Notes under the pieces: generated by a model | Databases searched by the model: none | Seen by the model: only the letters and a program-made list of their open reading frames with translations | What the model was told of the DNA's origin: nothing | Part shown: piece after piece, positions 59,989-64,000 of the stretch | Numbering within the stretch: the stretch's first letter is position 1 | Layout: the number at the start of each line of letters is the position of its first letter | Program-made: the position numbers and the translations under genes | DNA from: Streptosporangium sp. NBC_01755 | Lineage (GTDB): Bacteria; Actinomycetota; Actinomycetes; Streptosporangiales; Streptosporangiaceae | NCBI RefSeq assembly: GCF_035917995.1 | Contig: NZ_CP109131.1 | Coordinates: forward strand, 7,440,001 to 7,504,000 | DNA length: 64,000 nt | Direction: 5' to 3'

Positions 59989-61977
59989 ATGTCCCGGGAC
60001 GCCCATCGCGCGGTTGACGAGGTCTGGAAGATGGAGTCGGCGAGGATCATCGCCGGGCTCGTCCGGATGGTGGGCGACGTGGGGCTGGCCGAGGAGCTCG
60101 CGCAGGACGCGCTCCTCGCCGCCCTCGAACAGTGGCCTGACTCAGGTGTTCCGGACAGTCCGGGCGCCTGGCTCATGGCCGTCGCCAAACGTCGCGCCAT
60201 CGACCACCTGCGGCGCGACGAGCGGCTCGAACGCAGGCACGAGCAGCTCGCCCACGAGCTCGCGATCCGGCCGGACAGCACCGAGGCCGAGACCGACGCG
60301 GCACTCGACGATGAGGTGGGCGATGACGTCCTGCGCCTGATGTTCGTCTCCTGCCACCCGGCGCTGTCTGCCGAGTCCCGGGTGGCGTTGACGTTGCGGC
60401 TGCTCGGTGGCCTGCGTACCGACGAGATCGCGAGGGCCTTTCTCGTCCCCGAGCCGACCGTCGCGCAGCGCGTCGTCCGGGCCAAACGCACCCTCGCCGC
60501 ACTCGGGGTCCCCTTCGAGGTCCCCGTGGGGCCGGACCGGGCGGCGCGCCTGTCGTCGGTTCTCGAGGTCATCTACCTGGTGTTCAACGAGGGGTACGCG
60601 GCGAGTGCCGGTGACGACTGGATGCGCCAGGATCTCTGCCAGGAGGCGCTGCGCCTGGGCCGTCTGCTGGCCGGGCTCGCGCCAGGCGAGGCCGAGGTTC
60701 ACGGCCTGGTCGCACTGATGGAGCTCCAGGCGTCCCGGCTGGCCGCCAGGACGGGGCCATCGGGGGAACCCGTCGCGCTGCACGAGCAGAACCGCGGACG
60801 CTGGGACCGGCTCCTCATCCGTCGCGGTTTCGCGGCGCTGCTGCGGGCGAAGCGGTTCGGCGGACCTCTCGGCCCGTACGTGCTACAGGCCGCCATCGCG
60901 GTCTGTCACGCGCGGGCCCGTACGGCGGAGGAGACCGACTGGGCGCAGATCGCCGCCCTCTACGAAACGCTCGTCCGGGTGCTGCCCACTCCGGTCGTGC
61001 AGCTCAACCGTGCGGTCGCGCTGGCCATGGCGTACGGTCCCGGGGCGGGGCTGGTGCTCGTCGACACCCTGGTGGCCGAGCCGGTGCTCGAGGGCTACCA
61101 CCGGGTGCCCAGCGTGCGCGGCGATCTGCTGGCCAGGCTCGGCCGCCACGAGGAGGCCCGGCGGGAGTTCGAACGGGCCGCGGCGCTCACTCTCAACGTG
61201 CCGGAACGAACGATCCTGCTGGAACGCGCCGCCGCCTGCGCGGACGCTGCCACACCGGGGACCGCGGTCACCCTGGCCGAGGCCGCGACCGCCTTCCTCG
61301 CCCGTGACGACCTGGACGCCGCGACCGTCCGTTCCTACGGCCAGACCATGAGCCGGCTCCGTCGCGACCTCGGCGACGACATCCCGCTGCGGGGTGTGAC
61401 CGCCGGACAGGTCACCGAGGTCTTCGCCACCGCCTGGGAGAGCGCCGCCGCCGCGACGTGGAACAGGCACCGAGGTGCCGTCCGCTCCTTCTCCGCCTGG
61501 GCCGCGGACCGGGGCCGGCCGAGCGAAGACCTGGCCGCCGGGATCGCTCGCCGGCCCGAGCCCCGGTCGCGCACCCGCCCCATGGAGCCGCCACGCGTCG
61601 AGGCGCTGTGGGAGCGGCAGGACCTCGCCCCGCGCGAGCGCGCCCTGTGGCTGATGCTCCACGAGAGCGCGGCCGGGATCGGCTCGGTGCTCGCGCTCAA
61701 CGTCGAGGACCTCGACCTGGCGGGGATGCGCGGCCGGGCGCCGGGGTCCCGCTGGATTCACTGGCGGTCGGGCACCGCCGAGCTCATCCCCCAGCTCATC
61801 GCGAGCCGTCGTCGCGGCCCGCTGTTCCTGTCCGAGCGCAGGCCCGGTCCCGGTCGGCGGCCCGCCCCCGGCGACCTGTGCCCCGAGACCGGCCGCCGCA
61901 GGCTCTCCTACGAACGGGCCGAATATCTGTTCAAGCGGGCCACCGGCCACACCCTCAACCAACTTCGGACCGGTTGA
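59989..61977 (+). CDS. ECF42-type sigma factor fused to a truncated tyrosine-recombinase-like domain
   Basis: 662 aa. Residues 1-200 are sigma-2 (MVGDVGLAEELAQDALLAAL, then WLMAVAKRRAIDHLRRDERL) and sigma-4 (LRTDEIARAFLVPEPTVAQR); residues 200-420 are the DUF6596/TPR-like extension of ECF42 (LSSVLEVIYLVFNEGYAASA, then AVALAMAYGPGAGL). Normal ECF42 proteins end near 420. Here a further 240 residues look like an integrase: DAATVRSYGQTMSRLRRDLG (core-binding), LWLMLHESAAGIGSVLALNV EDLDL, GRRRLSYERAEYLFKRAT and TLNQLRTG, stopping before the conserved HxxR-Tyr end. ATG 59989 gives the standard N-terminus; a TTG at 59950 is less likely. Confidence 0.87.
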   Translation: MSRDAHRAVDEVWKMESARIIAGLVRMVGDVGLAEELAQDALLAALEQWPDSGVPDSPGAWLMAVAKRRAIDHLRRDERLERRHEQLAHELAIRPDSTEAETDAALDDEVGDDVLRLMFVSCHPALSAESRVALTLRLLGGLRTDEIARAFLVPEPTVAQRVVRAKRTLAALGVPFEVPVGPDRAARLSSVLEVIYLVFNEGYAASAGDDWMRQDLCQEALRLGRLLAGLAPGEAEVHGLVALMELQASRLAARTGPSGEPVALHEQNRGRWDRLLIRRGFAALLRAKRFGGPLGPYVLQAAIAVCHARARTAEETDWAQIAALYETLVRVLPTPVVQLNRAVALAMAYGPGAGLVLVDTLVAEPVLEGYHRVPSVRGDLLARLGRHEEARREFERAAALTLNVPERTILLERAAACADAATPGTAVTLAEAATAFLARDDLDAATVRSYGQTMSRLRRDLGDDIPLRGVTAGQVTEVFATAWESAAAATWNRHRGAVRSFSAWAADRGRPSEDLAAGIARRPEPRSRTRPMEPPRVEALWERQDLAPRERALWLMLHESAAGIGSVLALNVEDLDLAGMRGRAPGSRWIHWRSGTAELIPQLIASRRRGPLFLSERRPGPGRRPAPGDLCPETGRRRLSYERAEYLFKRATGHTLNQLRTG

Positions 61978-62367
61978 ACCGTTTCGGTGAGCCTCGGCGC
62001 GTTTCGACGTACGAGGTCGTGCCGGTTCATGCGCCCGATCAGGGGCGCCGCTGTTTCGCAGGGGGGATCGTGAAGGCGGCGACCAGGAGAGCAGGTGGTG
62101 GCCGGATCCGGTCACACCTGCCGCGGTTCGGCGGGTGACCGGCCGCCCGAGATCTCCGAGGGCCATTAGCCACGAACCTCCCGCAGGGTTTCAGCCGCCT
62201 GGCTGACGCCTTCATCCGCCGCCCCGCCCGCCGCCGCGGTGACACGCCAGGCTGTGACCAGGGGATATCCGGCCTCATCCAGGGGGTGGCGGTTAGGGTC
62301 GTTTCACCTGTCTCAGTGGGGCACAGCCAGTTCCGGCGGTGATCGGTGCGTTATCCGAGGAGTGGGC
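61978..62367. other. Gap without a recognisable gene
   Basis: 390 nt between the sigma gene and the PRISE-type reductase. No protein-like frame on either strand and no clear terminator. GAGGAG directly precedes the next ATG. Confidence 0.5.
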
Positions 62368-63420
62368 ATGGCATCGCAGGTTCTGCTGATCGGCCCGCAC
62401 GGGGTGTCCGGTAGTGCGATTCGCGTCCGGCTGGGTGAGGATCCGCAGGTGAGGCTGATCACGGTTTCGCGGCGGGAGGCCGAGCCCGCCCCGGGGGTGG
62501 AACGTCACCTCGGCGTCGACCTGATCGATCCGAGGGCCACGCACGCGGCCTTCGCCGGCCTGGGGCATATCACCCGACTGGTCTTCGCCGGGTATGCCGA
62601 GCGGTCCACCATGGCCGAGATGGTGCGTGACAACACCGCGATGCTCGCCAACACCCTCAACGGTCTGCACGGCGCGGGGGCACGGCTGGCCCACGTGACC
62701 CTGATCACCGGCGGAAAGGGGTACGGCCGGCATCTGGGGTATTACAAGACGCCGGCCAAGGAGAGTGATCCGCGCATCCTGGGTCCGATGTTCCACTACG
62801 ACCAGGAGGACCTGCTCGTCCGGCGCGGTGACGAGCGCGGTTTCACCTGGACGGTGCTGCGTCCCGATGTCGTCATCGGTTTTGCCATCGGATCCCCGAT
62901 GAGTCTGCTCAACTCCGTCGGTGTCTATGCCGCGGTCTGCAAGGACGTGGGTGTTCCGCTGCGTTTCCCCGGTACACCGGCCGACTGGAGGATGCTGCAC
63001 CAGTTCACCGATGCCCGCATCCTCGCCTCGGCCGCGCACTGGTCGCTGACCGCTGAGAGCGCACGTAACGAGGCGTTCAACGTCACCAATGGTGATCTGT
63101 ATCGCTGGGAGCATCTGTGGTCTGAGATCGCCGAGGTCTTCGAGATGCCCACCGCCGCTCCTCAGCCGATGTCGCTGGAGGAGCACATGGCCGACAAGGC
63201 CCCGGTCTGGGAGCGGCTGGTGCGGGAGCGTGACCTTGTTCCCACCCCCTACGCGCAGATGGCGTCCTGGCCTTTCGCCGATGAGATCCTGGCCCGCGAT
63301 TTCGATTCCGTGCAGAGCACCGTCAAGATCCGCCGGGCCGGCTTCCATGACTGCGTGGACTCCCATGAGAGCTTCACCGGTCTGCTCGCCCGGATGCGTC
63401 ACGAGCATCTCCTGCCCTGA
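62368..63420 (+). CDS. PRISE-type SDR reductase (progesterone 5-beta-reductase/iridoid synthase-like)
   Basis: 350 aa. N-terminal LLIGPHGVSGSAIRVRL nucleotide loop, then the PRISE active-site features YYKTPAKESDPRILGPMFHY and the FHYDQEDLL motif that replace the usual YxxxK. The C-terminal part FPGTPADWRMLHQFTDARIL and AFNVTNGDLYRWEHLWSEIA matches plant VEP1-like enzymes that reduce activated C=C bonds of enones. ATG 62368 with GAGGAG 6 nt upstream. Monocistronic. The bacterial substrate is unknown. Confidence 0.9.
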   Translation: MASQVLLIGPHGVSGSAIRVRLGEDPQVRLITVSRREAEPAPGVERHLGVDLIDPRATHAAFAGLGHITRLVFAGYAERSTMAEMVRDNTAMLANTLNGLHGAGARLAHVTLITGGKGYGRHLGYYKTPAKESDPRILGPMFHYDQEDLLVRRGDERGFTWTVLRPDVVIGFAIGSPMSLLNSVGVYAAVCKDVGVPLRFPGTPADWRMLHQFTDARILASAAHWSLTAESARNEAFNVTNGDLYRWEHLWSEIAEVFEMPTAAPQPMSLEEHMADKAPVWERLVRERDLVPTPYAQMASWPFADEILARDFDSVQSTVKIRRAGFHDCVDSHESFTGLLARMRHEHLLP

Positions 63421-63542
63421 CCTGGGGTGTCCCCGTGCGGGATCAGGTGGTGGCGCCGAGGATCGTGTCGAGGGCGTGCGCCTGTGCGAGACCCTCCCGG
63501 GTGGGTCTGGAGAGTCGAAAGTCCCACGTATCGGTGCGGCCC

Positions 63543-64000
63543 TCATCCGGTGATCCACCAGTCGGGGTGCAGCAGATCGGCGTTCGGGTCGTTGGAGAAC
63601 GGATACTGGTTGTACAGCCACGAGTACCGTGAGGTGAGGGTCATGGACTTCTTGGCTCCGCCGTTCACCATGACGTTGAGCGGTGCGGTGATGCCGCCGC
63701 CACCTTGGGCGTCCGGGATGCTGTAGCGCACGGTGATCGCGTTGGCCGCGCTCGGCAGGGTGAACTCGACGTGCTGTCCGGGCGTCAGCCTGACCGCTCT
63801 GCGGCCCGACGCCTCCGCCGGCAGCGTGTACGCGGTGCGGTCCGGGCCGATGATCGTGCCGTTCGTCGCGGCGTTCTCCGCCTCCTGCTCGGCGAAGTCG
63901 ACATCCGCGCCCCGGCCCGCGACGAGCGACGGGTCGAGGCCGGCGCGCGTCACCACGGGCGTCGAGGCTCCGTCCGCGCCCCTGTCGGCAAGGGCCGTGC
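63543..64000 (-). CDS. C-terminal part of a secreted carbohydrate-binding (CBM35-like) protein, probably truncated
   Basis: Continues past the right edge. The visible 150 residues include VAGRGADVDFAEQEAENAAT, NGTIIGPDRTAYTLPAEAS and LTPGQHVEFTLPSAANAITV, then RYSWLYNQYPFSNDPN, a beta-sandwich module seen in actinobacterial secreted glucanase/mycodextranase-like proteins. Homologues continue after the DWWIT position for a long stretch; here it stops at DWWITG. After the stop, a different frame stays open to 63446 and looks coding, so an indel or recombination break at 63545 is likely. Confidence 0.7.
   Translation of the reverse strand, partial: TALADRGADGASTPVVTRAGLDPSLVAGRGADVDFAEQEAENAATNGTIIGPDRTAYTLPAEASGRRAVRLTPGQHVEFTLPSAANAITVRYSIPDAQGGGGITAPLNVMVNGGAKKSMTLTSRYSWLYNQYPFSNDPNADLLHPDWWITG

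Overview
The window is high-GC DNA with dense short operons, GTG/TTG starts, overlapping stop/start codons and actinobacterial families (F420-type LLM oxidoreductase, DevS-like GAF kinases, Acg-type nitroreductase, ECF42 sigma factor). The best fit is a filamentous actinomycete of the Streptosporangiales type (Streptosporangium/Nonomuraea-like). This is inferred from gene content, not from a marker gene. No rRNA, tRNA or CRISPR array was seen.

Layout. 1-8.6 kb: one minus-strand operon for a purine-ureide-like compound, with a sugar-acid-kinase-like protein, an isochorismatase-fold hydrolase, two PuuE-like deacetylase-fold enzymes, an allantoicase and a peptide-type ABC importer. 8.7-14.1 kb: an accessory patch with fused fragments of an NRPS adenylation domain and a PyrF-like protein, a small secreted protein, a secreted Ala/Glu/Lys/Arg repeat protein, and IS982-type remnants in opposite orientation on either side of the repeat gene. 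14.2-22.8 kb: ordinary chromosome with Lrp, LLM oxidoreductase, deaminase, hemerythrin, TetR, P450, a PrmC-like methyltransferase behind a structured leader, an EamA exporter and a crcB-DUF190-crcB fluoride operon. 22.8-31 kb: a graveyard of truncated or chimeric genes (MFS, alcohol dehydrogenase, Nramp, oxalate decarboxylase joined to a resolvase tail, IS1182-like, GbsR, TniB) mixed with intact genes (cupin, MarR/azoreductase/SDR, GNATs).

32-55 kb is the most interesting part, a stress/dormancy island. It holds four tandem universal stress proteins and the remnant of a fifth, two CBS proteins, an Acg-like nitroreductase, two split-barrel FMN proteins, two near-identical-architecture GAF-GAF-histidine kinases, a DosR-like NarL regulator, a second kinase/regulator pair, a KhtT-like/CBS/antiporter operon, a GH65 glycosidase, DoxX, a Spo0M-like protein, a decayed catalase and a phosphoribosyltransferase-hydrolase fusion. 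Several intergenic gaps carry palindromes of the form GGGAC-N4-GTCCC, the core of the mycobacterial DosR box. The natural reading is a hypoxia/redox-sensing two-component system controlling surrounding dormancy genes, as DosR-DosS/DosT does in Mycobacterium tuberculosis but packed into one locus.

55.6-59 kb is a persulfide/sulfite detoxification locus: a CstR-like repressor, a persulfide dioxygenase-rhodanese fusion, a rhodanese with membrane segments and a TauE-type exporter, with CstR-type operators before the first two genes. 59.6-62 kb holds a DGPF/YCII protein and an ECF42-type sigma factor fused to a truncated tyrosine-recombinase-like domain. The window ends with a PRISE-type reductase and part of a secreted carbohydrate-binding protein.
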